A program made the translations under genes and the position numbers. From the NCBI GenBank assembly GCA_964421565.1, contig CAYQXJ010000035.1:1-7480 (forward strand): DNA of 7,480 nucleotides, read 5' to 3'. Shown piece by piece: positions 1 through 6,543 of the stretch; position 1 is the stretch's first letter; each line of letters opens with the position of its first letter. The stretch is from CAYQXJ01 sp964421565. GTDB taxonomy: Bacteria; Planctomycetota; Brocadiia; SM23-32. Under the pieces are notes generated by a model that saw only the letters and a program-made list of their open reading frames with translations, did no database searches and was not told the origin of the DNA.

Positions 1-2
1 GG

Positions 3-1775
3 CAGATATACAACGGCCGCCGCACGTACATCGAGTGGACGGCGAAGGAGATCGTGCTGCCGACCATCCGACCCCAGGAGCCCTGGTGGGAACGGCCCGA
101 GCACGCGCGGTTCCTCAGGGAGGACGGGCTCTCGCTCGCGAGCGGTGCGATCCTCAAGGTGGCCGGTATTACGGGGCGCATTCGCGGCATGAAGCACCAG
201 ACCGCTGGCGGCGAATCCTTCCGGCCCGACCTGGTCATCCTGGACGATCCCCAGACCGACGAGTCGGCACGCAGCCTATCTCAGTGCCAGGCGCGGGAGA
301 GCATTCTGGCCGGCGCCGTGCTCGGCCTCGCCGGCCCGGGCAGGAAGATCTCGGGCATCATGCCGTGCACGGTCATCAAGCCGGGCGACATGGCCGACCG
401 CATACTGGACCGCGAGAAGCACCCCCAGTGGCAGGGAGAGCGCATGAAGATGGTGTATGCCTTCCCCGACAACCAGAAGCTCTGGGACCGCTACGCGGAG
501 ATCCGGGCCGAGGACATGCGGATGGGCGGGGACGGCAGCCGCGCGACAGACTTCTACCGGGAACACCGCGACGAGATGGACGCCGGCGCGCAGGTGGCCT
601 GGCCGGACCGCCACCACGAGGACGAGCTGTCAGGCATCCAGCACGCCGTGAACCTGAAGCTGAGGGACGAGGCTACCTTCTGGGCCGAGTACCAGAACGA
701 GCCCGTGGCCGAGCAGGAAGGCGACGCCGAGATGCTGGACGCCGACGAGGTCGCCGGCAAGACGAACGGGCGCGGACGCGGCCAGGTGCCCGTGAAGTGT
801 GAGCACGTGACGGCCTTCATCGACGTCGGCCAGAAGCTGCTCTACTACGTCGTGGCCGCGTGGGAGGCGGACTTCACCGGCTACCTCGTCGACTACGGCA
901 CGTATCCGGAGCAGCCCATCAGCTACTTCACCTCGCGCGACGTGGACCGTACATTGCGCCGTGTGCATCAGGGCATGGGCGTGGAAGGCGCGATCTACGC
1001 CGGGTTGGATGCGCTGACGGGCGAGCTGCTGGGGAAGGAATGGCCCCGGGACGACGGCGCCGTGATGCGGATCGGGCGGTGCCTGATCGATCAGGGCTGG
1101 CAGACCGACGTGGTGCATCAGTTCTGCCGGCAGTCGGAGCACGCCGCCGTGCTCATGCCCGCGCGCGGACACGGCATCACGGCCTCGCAGAAGCCCATCA
1201 GCGAGTATGACCGCCACCGCGGCGACAAGATCGGCCACCACTGGTGGATACCGAGCGTCACGCGTAAGCGGGCCCTACGGCACGTCGAGATCGACACGAA
1301 CTACTGGAAGAGCTTCGTGCACGAGAGGTTGGCGACGGCCATGGGCGACCCCGGCTGCCTGAGCATCTTCGGCCGCAAGGCCGGCCAGCACCGGCTCTTC
1401 GCCGAGCATCTCACGGCCGAATACCGCGTCCGGACCGAAGGCCGTGGCCGCACGGTCGAAGAATGGAAGCTCCCCGCCCACAGGCCCGATAACCACTGGC
1501 TGGACTGCGTGGTCGGCTGCGCAGCAGCCGCCTCCATCCAGGGCGTCGAGCGCATTGGCGCGGCCGTGCAGCCCCCTGGCGAGCGGAAGCGGCCGCGGTG
1601 CGCGAGGGCAGCCCGGTCAAGCTCGCTTTTGATGCCCTGCCGGAACAAACTTTTGAATCGAAGATCGTTCGGATCTATCCAGAAGTCGATCCCAAGACGC
1701 GGACGCGCCTGGTGGATGCGAGTGTCCCAGATGATCTGGACGTTGCGCCGGGCATGTTCGCGCGAGTGGCGGTAA
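3..1775 (+). CDS. Phage terminase large subunit, 5'-partial, with chimeric 3' end
   Basis: The ATPase-nuclease motor that packages phage DNA into proheads. The frame is open from nt 3 (QIYNGRRTYIEW...), so the true start and Walker A lie upstream; the GTG at 54 is internal. Visible: Walker B VILDDP at nt 234-251, the coupling-type motif SGIMPCTVI near nt 351-377, then an RNase H-like nuclease with candidate metal-binding acids in FIDVGQ (Asp codon 822-824), CLIDQGW (1089-1091) and HWLDCVVG (1503-1505). Terminase-like sequence ends around ERKRPR at nt 1581-1598; the remaining ~58 codons to the TAA at 1773 are an out-of-frame reading of an RND adaptor and are not genuine terminase. I see no other phage gene here, so this is a prophage remnant or an assembly join. 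GpA-type versus another TerL subfamily is unresolved. TerL identity fairly sure; the 3' end is artificial or recombinant. Confidence 0.82.
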   Translation, partial: QIYNGRRTYIEWTAKEIVLPTIRPQEPWWERPEHARFLREDGLSLASGAILKVAGITGRIRGMKHQTAGGESFRPDLVILDDPQTDESARSLSQCQARESILAGAVLGLAGPGRKISGIMPCTVIKPGDMADRILDREKHPQWQGERMKMVYAFPDNQKLWDRYAEIRAEDMRMGGDGSRATDFYREHRDEMDAGAQVAWPDRHHEDELSGIQHAVNLKLRDEATFWAEYQNEPVAEQEGDAEMLDADEVAGKTNGRGRGQVPVKCEHVTAFIDVGQKLLYYVVAAWEADFTGYLVDYGTYPEQPISYFTSRDVDRTLRRVHQGMGVEGAIYAGLDALTGELLGKEWPRDDGAVMRIGRCLIDQGWQTDVVHQFCRQSEHAAVLMPARGHGITASQKPISEYDRHRGDKIGHHWWIPSVTRKRALRHVEIDTNYWKSFVHERLATAMGDPGCLSIFGRKAGQHRLFAEHLTAEYRVRTEGRGRTVEEWKLPAHRPDNHWLDCVVGCAAAASIQGVERIGAAVQPPGERKRPRCARAARSSSLLMPCRNKLLNRRSFGSIQKSIPRRGRAWWMRVSQMIWTLRRACSREWR

Positions 1776-2047
1776 GCGTCAACACGGTCGCGGACGCCGT
1801 CGTTGTGCCCGACAGCGCCGTTTTAACGAATCCACAGGGAGAGACGCGGGTCTTCGTGATTGCTGAAGGGAAGGCGCAGTTGAGCAAGGTGACAACGGGA
1901 ATCGAAGCAGAGCATCTTGTGCAAATCGTTGGCAGCATTCAACCCGGCGAGCTGGTGGCAGTTGCCGGGCACGAGGGTTTGAATGACGGCGCTTCCGTTT
2001 CCCTGCCCAAGGCCAAGGCCGGTCCCACGGAATCCAGCAAAAGGTAA
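1598..2047 (+). pseudogene. RND efflux periplasmic adaptor (HlyD/MFP family), C-terminal remnant
   Basis: In intact form this family links an inner-membrane RND pump to an outer-membrane channel. Only about 149 residues are left: a beta-barrel segment (GSPVKLAFDALP, then the family hallmark IYPEVDPKTRTRLV at residues 26-39) and the membrane-proximal domain (VVVPDSAVL, residues 68-76; GELVAVAGHEGLNDGA near 117-132). The signal peptide, lipoyl half-motifs and alpha-hairpin, roughly 200 residues, are missing. Upstream of the GTG the frame runs into terminase DNA with no adaptor character, and no good ribosome site precedes the GTG, so translation is doubtful. The TAA is 6 nt before the permease ATG, the usual adaptor-permease operon order. 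Family assignment sure; truncation evident by length. Confidence 0.85.
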
Positions 2048-2053
2048 ACCGGA

Positions 2054-3826
2054 ATGCGCATCACCAGCACAACACTCACGCGCCCCGTCGCCGCGACGGT
2101 CCTTGCCATTGCCGTTTTCGCGACGGGGCTATTCAGTCTCAGGCAACTTGACGTGGACTACTTGCCTGACATCACCTATCCATTGGTCAAGATCACTGTC
2201 TGGTGGCGCGGCGCCACGCCGGACGAGGTCGAGACGAACCTGGCCGACCCGATTGAGCGCGCCATGGCGACGGTGGACAACGTGGATTACCTCGACTCCT
2301 CCAGCATCGAGGGGATGTACACGCTGCTGGTGAACTTTCGGTACGAAGCGAGCGTTGACGTCGCTTATCAGGATGTGATCGCCGCCATGGGCCGCATCGC
2401 GCGCAAACTCCCGCCGGACATTGATCCCCCCGTGATCCTAAAGGCGGACCCGTCCCAATTGCCTATCATGGGGATAGCGATTTCATCTGACGCTCGGTCC
2501 CTTGTCTGGCTGCGGGAGTGGGCGGAAAACTGGCTCACCGACCGGCTCACCGCCGTCTCCGGTATGGCGGGCGTCGAGGTCGTCGGCGGCCTCCGGCGGG
2601 AGATTCGCGTACACCTCGACCCGCCGCGCCTCGCCGCCTATGGCCTCACCCCCGCGCGGATCGCGAAGGCGCTGTACGAAGAGAATCGAGAAATGTTCGC
2701 GGGACGCGTGACGGTTGAGACGCGCGAGATCATCGCCCGCACGATGGTCGAGGTCGAGGTGCGGGGCACGGACGTCGAGCCGATCTTCGAGTTCGCCAAG
2801 CAGGTGGAGGCGCGGCTGCGCGACATGGCCTTCCTAACAAAAGTCAACATCTCGATGGACATGACCAAGCCGGAGTACCGCATCTACGTGGACCGCGCCC
2901 GCGCGTCGGCGATGGGCATCTCGGTGAACCAGGTCGGCTCCACCTTGCGGGCGCTTGTCACCGGCGTGGTAGCCACTCAATACCGCGAAGGGAGCGAGTA
3001 CTATGACATCCGGGTTCTCGTCCCCGAAGCGCGCCTGACGAACAAGTCCGACATCGAGAACCTCGTTCTGGACGCGACGAAGGACCAGCCGGTGTATTTG
3101 CGCGACGTGGCCGAGGTGCGGCGCGCGGTCGGGCCGATAGAGATCGTGCGGGAAGACCAGATCAAGCAGGTGATCGTGCGCGCAGACTCCGCCGGCGTCA
3201 GCGTCGGCGAGGCCGTGGCCCGCGCCGAGCGCGCCGTGGCAGAACTCGAGCGGCCGACCGGCGTCTCGTTCGCCATGGGCGGACAGGCGCAACTAATGGC
3301 GGAGAACCGGCGCACGATGGGACTGATTATCGCCTTTGCATTCCTCTTTGCGTTCGTGGTCCTGGCAATACAGTTCGATTCGTTCTCCTTGCCCTTCCTG
3401 ATCATGGCCGACGTGCCTTTGGCGTTGACCGGAGCTTTCGTGGCGCTGTACCTGGCGCAGATTCCCATCGGCGTAACGGTGCTCATCGGCCTGGTCGTCA
3501 TGATGGGGGGCATCGTTTCCCAGGGCGTCGTGCTGCTGACGTTGGCCGAGGAATACCGCAAACAGGGCGAGACACCGCTGCAGGCCATCCTCCGAGCCGC
3601 GCCGGTTCGCGTCAGACCAATCCTGATGACCCAGTTGACTACGGTCCTGGGGCTGCTCCCGCTGGCGCTCAACCTCGGCGAGGGCGGCGACATGTTGAAG
3701 CCTATGGCAATTGCCGTGATCGGCGGCTTGCTCTATTCGCTGCTGCTGACGCTGCTCTTCCTGCCCGCAGCCTACGCGCTGGTGCGGCGGGGTGGACAGA
3801 GAACCGCGCTATCGAGCGCCGAGTGA
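2054..3826 (+). CDS. RND efflux permease with large internal in-frame deletion
   Basis: Inner-membrane proton-driven exporter family (HAE/AcrB-like). Intact members have ~1030 residues, 12 TM helices and two homologous halves; this has 590. Residues 11-29 are TM1; 40-135 look like PN1 (DVDYLPDITYP near 33-43, GATPDEVE 53-60); 136-230 the start of PN2 and DN. From about residue 235 (VRGTDVEPIFEFAKQ) the sequence is already the C-half porter (KPEYRIYVDRARA, 272-284), then TM8 (~421-440), TM9 (446-467), TM10 (472-495), TM11 (~523-540) and TM12 (549-576). TM2-TM7 and most of PC1 are absent, including TM4 with its proton-relay aspartates. TM10 reads GGIVSQGVVLL, with Gln where AcrB has Lys940. The junction lies near nt 2747-2765 within a short gtcgag tandem. 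A working pump is unlikely; an accessory subunit or assembly collapse cannot be excluded. Confidence 0.85.
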   Translation: MRITSTTLTRPVAATVLAIAVFATGLFSLRQLDVDYLPDITYPLVKITVWWRGATPDEVETNLADPIERAMATVDNVDYLDSSSIEGMYTLLVNFRYEASVDVAYQDVIAAMGRIARKLPPDIDPPVILKADPSQLPIMGIAISSDARSLVWLREWAENWLTDRLTAVSGMAGVEVVGGLRREIRVHLDPPRLAAYGLTPARIAKALYEENREMFAGRVTVETREIIARTMVEVEVRGTDVEPIFEFAKQVEARLRDMAFLTKVNISMDMTKPEYRIYVDRARASAMGISVNQVGSTLRALVTGVVATQYREGSEYYDIRVLVPEARLTNKSDIENLVLDATKDQPVYLRDVAEVRRAVGPIEIVREDQIKQVIVRADSAGVSVGEAVARAERAVAELERPTGVSFAMGGQAQLMAENRRTMGLIIAFAFLFAFVVLAIQFDSFSLPFLIMADVPLALTGAFVALYLAQIPIGVTVLIGLVVMMGGIVSQGVVLLTLAEEYRKQGETPLQAILRAAPVRVRPILMTQLTTVLGLLPLALNLGEGGDMLKPMAIAVIGGLLYSLLLTLLFLPAAYALVRRGGQRTALSSAE

Positions 3827-3832
3827 ACGAAT

Positions 3833-3839
3833 GGGAGGA
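3833..3839 (+). promoter_or_regulatory. Shine-Dalgarno site of the DUF169 gene
   Basis: GGGAGGA lies 9 nt before the ATG at 3849. It decides the start: an in-frame GTG at 3792 would overlap the permease and has no such site. It also lies after the permease stop, so the DUF169 gene has its own ribosome entry. Confidence 0.7.
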
Positions 3840-3848
3840 TCGCGACAC

Positions 3849-4607
3849 ATGACCTTGACATGGCCACAGGCCCAAGAGCGCATGGAGAGGACCCTCGACC
3901 TGAACACCGCTCCGGTCGCGGTGTTTCTGGACAGGGAAGCGAACAGAATGCCTGAGTTCTCCGGCTGGAGGCTACTGAAGAAACACCGCTACTGTCAGGC
4001 GCTGATGCACGCACGAAACGGTGCGCGCGTGGTCCTGGAGTCTGACGAACTGTCCTGCCCGGCAGCAGCGCGCGGCTTCGGATTTCGGCCGTTGCCGGAG
4101 GGTCTCGAGTCCGGCGGAGGGCTGGTCGGCTTCGGCATCGTCGGGGATCCCGAGACCGGCGCGAGGATGTTCGCTGACATGCCGCGCCTGGAGGAGGGCA
4201 TGCTTGCGCGGCTGGCGCTCTGCCCCCTGGCAGACGCTCCGGGGCGACCGGACGTGATTGTGGTGGAGGCCGTCGTCGAGAAGCTGATGTGGCTGTTGCT
4301 GGCCGACTTACGCGCCGCCGGCGGGGCGCGACGTCGCGGGGAGACCGCCGTGTTGCAAGGCACCTGCGTTGATGCAACCGTCATCCCGTTCATCGAAGAC
4401 CGCTTGAACTTCTCCTACGGCTGCTACGGCTGTCGGGAAGCAACGGACATCGCCGAAGGGGAAGCGGTACTGGGTTTTCCCGGCCATAAGCTGGAAGAGA
4501 TATTGCACAATCTCGAGGGCCTCGCCGAAAAGGCGATCTCCAATTCACGCGCTAAGAAAGCTTTCCAAAGACTGAAACAGGGCGCAAACGATGCGCGATG
4601 TGCGTAA
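3849..4607 (+). CDS. DUF169 family protein (COG2043)
   Basis: A 252-residue protein, close to the usual family length, apparently intact and soluble (no signal peptide or long hydrophobic helix). It opens with a helix and the segment NTAPVAVFLDRE (19-30), as DUF169 proteins do. Cysteines sit in recurring family-like spots: YCQALMHAR (Cys49), ELSCPAAARGFGF (Cys70), LALCPLA (Cys125), GTCVDA (Cys173) and YGCYGCR (Cys192 and Cys195, a CxxC pair). FPGHKLEEIL (210-219) is a typical C-terminal element. The function of DUF169 is unknown to me; the cysteines permit, but do not prove, metal or Fe-S binding. It follows the permease by 22 nt and overlaps the next gene by 17 nt, so it is probably cotranscribed with both. 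Family call good; role not assigned. Confidence 0.8.
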   Translation: MTLTWPQAQERMERTLDLNTAPVAVFLDREANRMPEFSGWRLLKKHRYCQALMHARNGARVVLESDELSCPAAARGFGFRPLPEGLESGGGLVGFGIVGDPETGARMFADMPRLEEGMLARLALCPLADAPGRPDVIVVEAVVEKLMWLLLADLRAAGGARRRGETAVLQGTCVDATVIPFIEDRLNFSYGCYGCREATDIAEGEAVLGFPGHKLEEILHNLEGLAEKAISNSRAKKAFQRLKQGANDARCA

Positions 4608-4848
4608 ACTGTTGGAAGGGCCGGCCATCCTTGCCGCCATCGCTTGGACCGGAGCGCCAGCGTATCTCGGCGGCTGTTCGACGACGCATCCCAAGAAGCA
4701 GCTTGCTAAGGCCGAGGCCGGAGGCATCGAGCAGGTGTCGCATGTTCGGCGGCTTTTGCGTGCCGCGTGCGGCAACCTGAAGGAGGTAAACACGGGCGCG
4801 CCAAACGAGGCGACTCTCATGGCGCAAACCAAAGACTCGACGGGCTAG
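4591..4848 (+). pseudogene. Putative exported lipoprotein, N-terminal fragment (fragment 1 of 3)
   Basis: Starts at an ATG inside the end of the DUF169 gene (an in-frame GTG at 4600 is an alternative). Residues 4-7 are basic-leaning (VRKL), 11-28 hydrophobic, ending in the lipobox LGGC (26-29) followed by STTHPKK, as in a lipoprotein signal; the Trp and Gly/Pro content make the hydrophobic core imperfect. After the lipobox comes a charged helical segment (HVRRLLRAACGNLKEV, 51-66). It ends at TAG 4846-4848, but removing a single base near there restores a smooth reading DSTG-RAVEEWGRF into the next frame. I therefore read this as the front of a longer protein and not a complete 85-aa gene. Family unknown. 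Confidence 0.55.
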
Positions 4849-5170
4849 GGCCGTCGAGGAATGGGGTCGCTTCCTGGAATACTGCGGCGGGCGCGTACCG
4901 CGCGACTATGCTGGGCATCCTGACTGGAACAGCACAACGCGCGAATTGACGACGGGAATGTCCGAAATGCTCAAGCAGCTTGAGAATGACGACGCGAGCG
5001 ATGCTTTCAAAGTTTGCGGCTTAGCCTGTAGCAGCTTCGTGGCACTGAATGAACTGGCCGGGGTCCGGCGCACGAGTGATGTCCTCTTGCGGAACCGCTT
5101 GCGAAGGGAGATGTGGCCGCCGCGTCAGCGAAGGTCGCGCAATTGCGGGATATCCGAGATAAGGCATTGA
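4847..5170 (+). pseudogene. Helical exported protein, middle fragment (fragment 2 of 3)
   Basis: This frame opens after a TAA at 4787-4789 and has gene-like composition from 4847 to about 5085: RAVEEWGRFLEYCGG, then DYAGHPDW, MSEMLKQLENDDASDAF and KVCGLACSSFVALNELAG. An ATG at 4964 (and an ACG/ATG cluster near 4946) offers only poor starts. After about nt 5085 the translation turns arginine-rich and random, while the protein-like reading resumes in the frame one base back. The Cys-x-x-x-Cys pair in VCGLACSS and amphipathic helices recall four-helix-bundle redox or heme proteins, but no CxxCH heme site is present, so I do not assign one. Confidence 0.5.
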
Positions 5171-5346
5171 GCGATCCGGGCGGCGGCACAGGAACGGTGG
5201 AGCAGAAGAGGCAGGTGCTCGAAGCCTTTTCGTCCGCAGTGGACGCGTTCACGTCCGCTGTAAAAGCGGCTGACGGAAAACAGCTTTCCTTGACGTATGG
5301 TAAAATGATGGCCACAATGGAAACCGCGTATGATCTGTTTCTTTGA
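5080..5346 (+). pseudogene. Helical exported protein, C-terminal fragment (fragment 3 of 3)
   Basis: Begins after a TGA at 5077-5079 and runs to TGA 5344-5346. Its sequence LAEPLAKGDVAAASAKVAQL continues naturally from fragment 2 if one base is added near nt 5085. It then gives RDIRDKAL, a GGGTGTVEQKRQ turn, a helix VLEAFSSAVDAFTSAVKAAD and the end YGKMMATMETAYDLFL, alanine-rich amphipathic helices typical of a helical bundle. A GTG at 5113 could start a 77-residue product on its own, but no ribosome site supports it. Joined, fragments 1-3 give about 250 residues. The short repetitive GC-rich context makes either a real indel or a sequencing slip possible. Confidence 0.5.
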
Positions 5347-5550
5347 CTGGCAGGTGGATGTTCTCTATCCCCAAAATGTATAGAGTCCGGTGGAGTCCGA
5401 CATTGAAAATGCTTTTGTGCGGTGAAAGGAGTTTGTGTGCTCCATATGAAAAAAGCTTGCCCTACGATGCCGTTTCGTACGGTTCAGGTTGCCTGCGGGT
5501 GGGCCGCCGGCACCATATCTCCTGATTCACTTTAACAGAGGAAGCGCTCA
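5347..5550 (+). other. Intergenic gap before the redox operon
   Basis: This 204-nt stretch is visibly richer in A/T than its surroundings and separates the broken helical-protein gene from the thioredoxin operon, so it is the likeliest place for that operon's promoter. TATAGA at 5379-5384 could be a -10 box but I find no convincing -35 box at the right distance. A direct repeat gagtccg occurs at 5383-5389 and 5393-5399, one helical turn apart. A 29-codon frame (ATG 5446 to TAA 5533) ends just before the next gene's ribosome site, with AAAGGAG at 5425-5431 too far upstream to be persuasive. No terminator hairpin with a T-run was found. Confidence 0.35.
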
Positions 5551-5781
5551 ATGAAGTTGCAGATACTGGGGACCGGATGTCCGAAATGTAAGAAGCTGAC
5601 GGAGAACGCCGCGGCCGCTGCGAAGGCGCTCGGGCTCGACTGCGAAGTGGAGAAGGGCACCGACGTCAACGAGATCATGAAGTTCGGCGTCATGATGACG
5701 CCGGCGCTCGCGGTGGACGGCGAGGTGAAGGTCGCCGGCAAGGTGCCCGGCGTGGACGAAATAAAAGAGATGCTGCAATGA
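5551..5781 (+). CDS. Small thioredoxin/glutaredoxin-like protein, TM0996/MTH895 family
   Basis: A complete 76-residue minimal thioredoxin fold, cytosolic (no signal). It starts MKLQILGTGCPKCKKL: a beta strand leading to the redox pair Cys10-Pro-Lys-Cys13, the hallmark of redox-active disulfide protein 2. MMTPALAVDG (48-57) carries the cis-proline Pro51 that faces the active site, and GKVPGVDEIKEML forms the last helix. An additional Cys31 lies in the second strand. GAGGAA at 5538-5543, 7 nt before the ATG, fixes the start. It is the first gene after a 204-nt gap and ends with its TGA inside the next gene's ribosome site, implying translational coupling. Family members exchange disulfides with partners, often encoded beside CcdA-like or metalloid permeases; the partner here is inferred to be among the downstream genes. 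Confidence 0.92.
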   Translation: MKLQILGTGCPKCKKLTENAAAAAKALGLDCEVEKGTDVNEIMKFGVMMTPALAVDGEVKVAGKVPGVDEIKEMLQ

Positions 5782-5793
5782 GGAGGTGACGTT

Positions 5794-6189
5794 ATGGCCA
5801 GCAGTGATGGCTGTTGCTGCAGTGTGGACACGGCGGTGACGCTTGCCTGTTCGGGCGGATCGAACGTCGGACATATCACCAACGAGGTGGCCAGGCGGCT
5901 CTGGTCGGAGGGGCTGGCCAACTTCTTCTGCCTGGCCGGCGTCGGCGGCCACGTCAGCGGCATGGTTGCCTCCGTGAAGGGCCCGGACAAGGTGCTCGTG
6001 CTGGACGGGTGCCCCGTCGGCTGCGCCAGGAAGTGCATGGATGCGGCCGGCCTGAGCGACTACGAGTACGTCCTGGTGACCGACCTGGGAATCGCCAAGG
6101 AAAAGACTTTCGACCTTGTTGAGGCGGACGTGCAGCGAATTGCAGCCGAGGCGCGTGCCAGGCTGAGCGCCGCCGTGCCCAAAGGCTGA
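5794..6189 (+). CDS. DGC-domain putative zinc-binding protein
   Basis: A 131-residue cysteine-rich protein of the DGC family (Pfam DUF1847-like/PF08859 group), usually annotated as putative zinc-binding. It has an N-terminal Cys cluster DGCCCS (5-10), the conserved TLACSGGSNVG (16-26), FFCLAGVGGH (44-53), then the name-giving DGCPVGCARKCMD (71-83) with Cys73, Cys77 and Cys81, likely metal or metalloid ligands. No signal peptide: cytosolic. AGGAGGTGA at 5781-5789, overlapping the preceding stop, is a near-perfect ribosome site 4 nt from the ATG. Such proteins commonly sit beside TM0996 thioredoxins, as here. The biochemical role is not established to my knowledge; a thiol-based metal carrier or sensor kept reduced by the neighbour is an inference. 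Confidence 0.9.
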   Translation: MASSDGCCCSVDTAVTLACSGGSNVGHITNEVARRLWSEGLANFFCLAGVGGHVSGMVASVKGPDKVLVLDGCPVGCARKCMDAAGLSDYEYVLVTDLGIAKEKTFDLVEADVQRIAAEARARLSAAVPKG

Positions 6190-6202
6190 AGGAGCCTGAG
6201 AG

Positions 6203-6442
6203 GTGGCCAGGGAGCGCAAAGTGACAGTCACGTTGGCGGAGCAGGAGATCCAGTGGGTCGAGCAGGCCGTGCTCGACGGGGACGGCGAGTCCGCGCTCGA
6301 GTTCCTGCGCGAGGTCGTCAAGCCCCGCATGGACCAAGTGCTGAACCGGACCGGCTGCAAGCCGGTCTTCGAATGGGGCACGGACCTGGACTTCCGCCCC
6401 TCCGCTCCGCCCGACGGTCATGAGGCCAAGGGCGGGAAGTGA
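6203..6442 (+). CDS. Conserved-looking hypothetical protein, 79 aa
   Basis: GTG start supported by AAGGAG at 6189-6194 with 8 nt spacing; the gene begins 13 nt after the DGC stop. The protein is acidic to neutral and soluble: a short basic strand RKVTVTLA (5-11), a long helix with QEIQWVEQAVLDGDGESALE, a second helix FLREVVKPRMDQVLN, and a single cysteine in NRTGCKPVFEWG (48-59) before a Pro/Gly-rich tail. I do not recognise the family. Its last stop overlaps the next ATG (TGATG at 6440-6444), so it belongs to the same operon and is probably translationally coupled to the membrane protein. Codon use matches the neighbouring genes, supporting a real gene. Confidence 0.7.
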   Translation: MARERKVTVTLAEQEIQWVEQAVLDGDGESALEFLREVVKPRMDQVLNRTGCKPVFEWGTDLDFRPSAPPDGHEAKGGK

Positions 6443-6543
6443 TGCCCACCTGCCCGTGCGAGCAGGGAGAGGGAAGCATCGCATTCTGGCTGTTTCTGGC
6501 AGCCGGGATCGGGCTGACAATCCGTTTGATAGGGAGGTCCCGC
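6442..6543 (+). CDS. Possible 34-residue cysteine-plus-TM segment: separate small protein or N-terminal extension
   Basis: From the ATG in the TGATG overlap the frame reads MPTCPCEQGEGS and then one hydrophobic helix, FWLFLAAGIGLTIRLI, ending GRSR, and continues in frame into the next start at 6544. It could be an extension giving that protein two TM helices, or a separate small gene whose stop was lost. The TGATG coupling argues for real initiation here; the strong ribosome site at 6532 argues for a second start. I cannot decide between them. Confidence 0.4.
6532..6538 (+). promoter_or_regulatory. Shine-Dalgarno site deciding the start at 6544
   Basis: GGGAGGT lies 5 nt before the ATG at 6544, within an already open frame. 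It favours 6544 over 6442 as the main start of the membrane-anchored thioredoxin protein. Confidence 0.6.

Noticed and set aside
35..802. 255-codon open frame overlapping the terminase
   Set aside because: Translation is Arg/Gly/Pro-rich with no motif; it is the off-frame shadow of the GC-rich terminase gene.
630..1241. 203-codon minus-strand frame
   Set aside because: Lies opposite the terminase nuclease domain, which has clear motifs; His/Ala/Val-rich shadow.
3001..3693. 230-codon minus-strand frame
   Set aside because: Ser/Thr/Arg-rich complement of the RND permease, with no ribosome site or domain.
3792..3848. Upstream GTG start for the DUF169 protein
   Set aside because: It overlaps the permease end, has no ribosome site and adds residues atypical for the family; ATG 3849 has GGGAGGA.
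3772..4377. 201-codon minus-strand frame
   Set aside because: Arg/Pro/Ser-rich shadow of the DUF169 gene.
4615..4630. Possible terminator at gggccggccat
   Set aside because: Short palindrome without a T-run and inside a signal-peptide coding stretch.
5077..5100. Programmed -1 frameshift in the helical protein
   Set aside because: No X-XXY-YYZ slippery heptamer or following stem is visible; a simple indel explains it better.
5343..5525. 60-codon frame starting at TTG
   Set aside because: The start overlaps the preceding stop, there is no ribosome site, and the sequence is not protein-like.
5548..6381. 277-codon minus-strand frame, longer than the genes it covers
   Set aside because: It spans three well-supported plus-strand genes with Shine-Dalgarno sites and recognisable motifs; its own translation has no domain.
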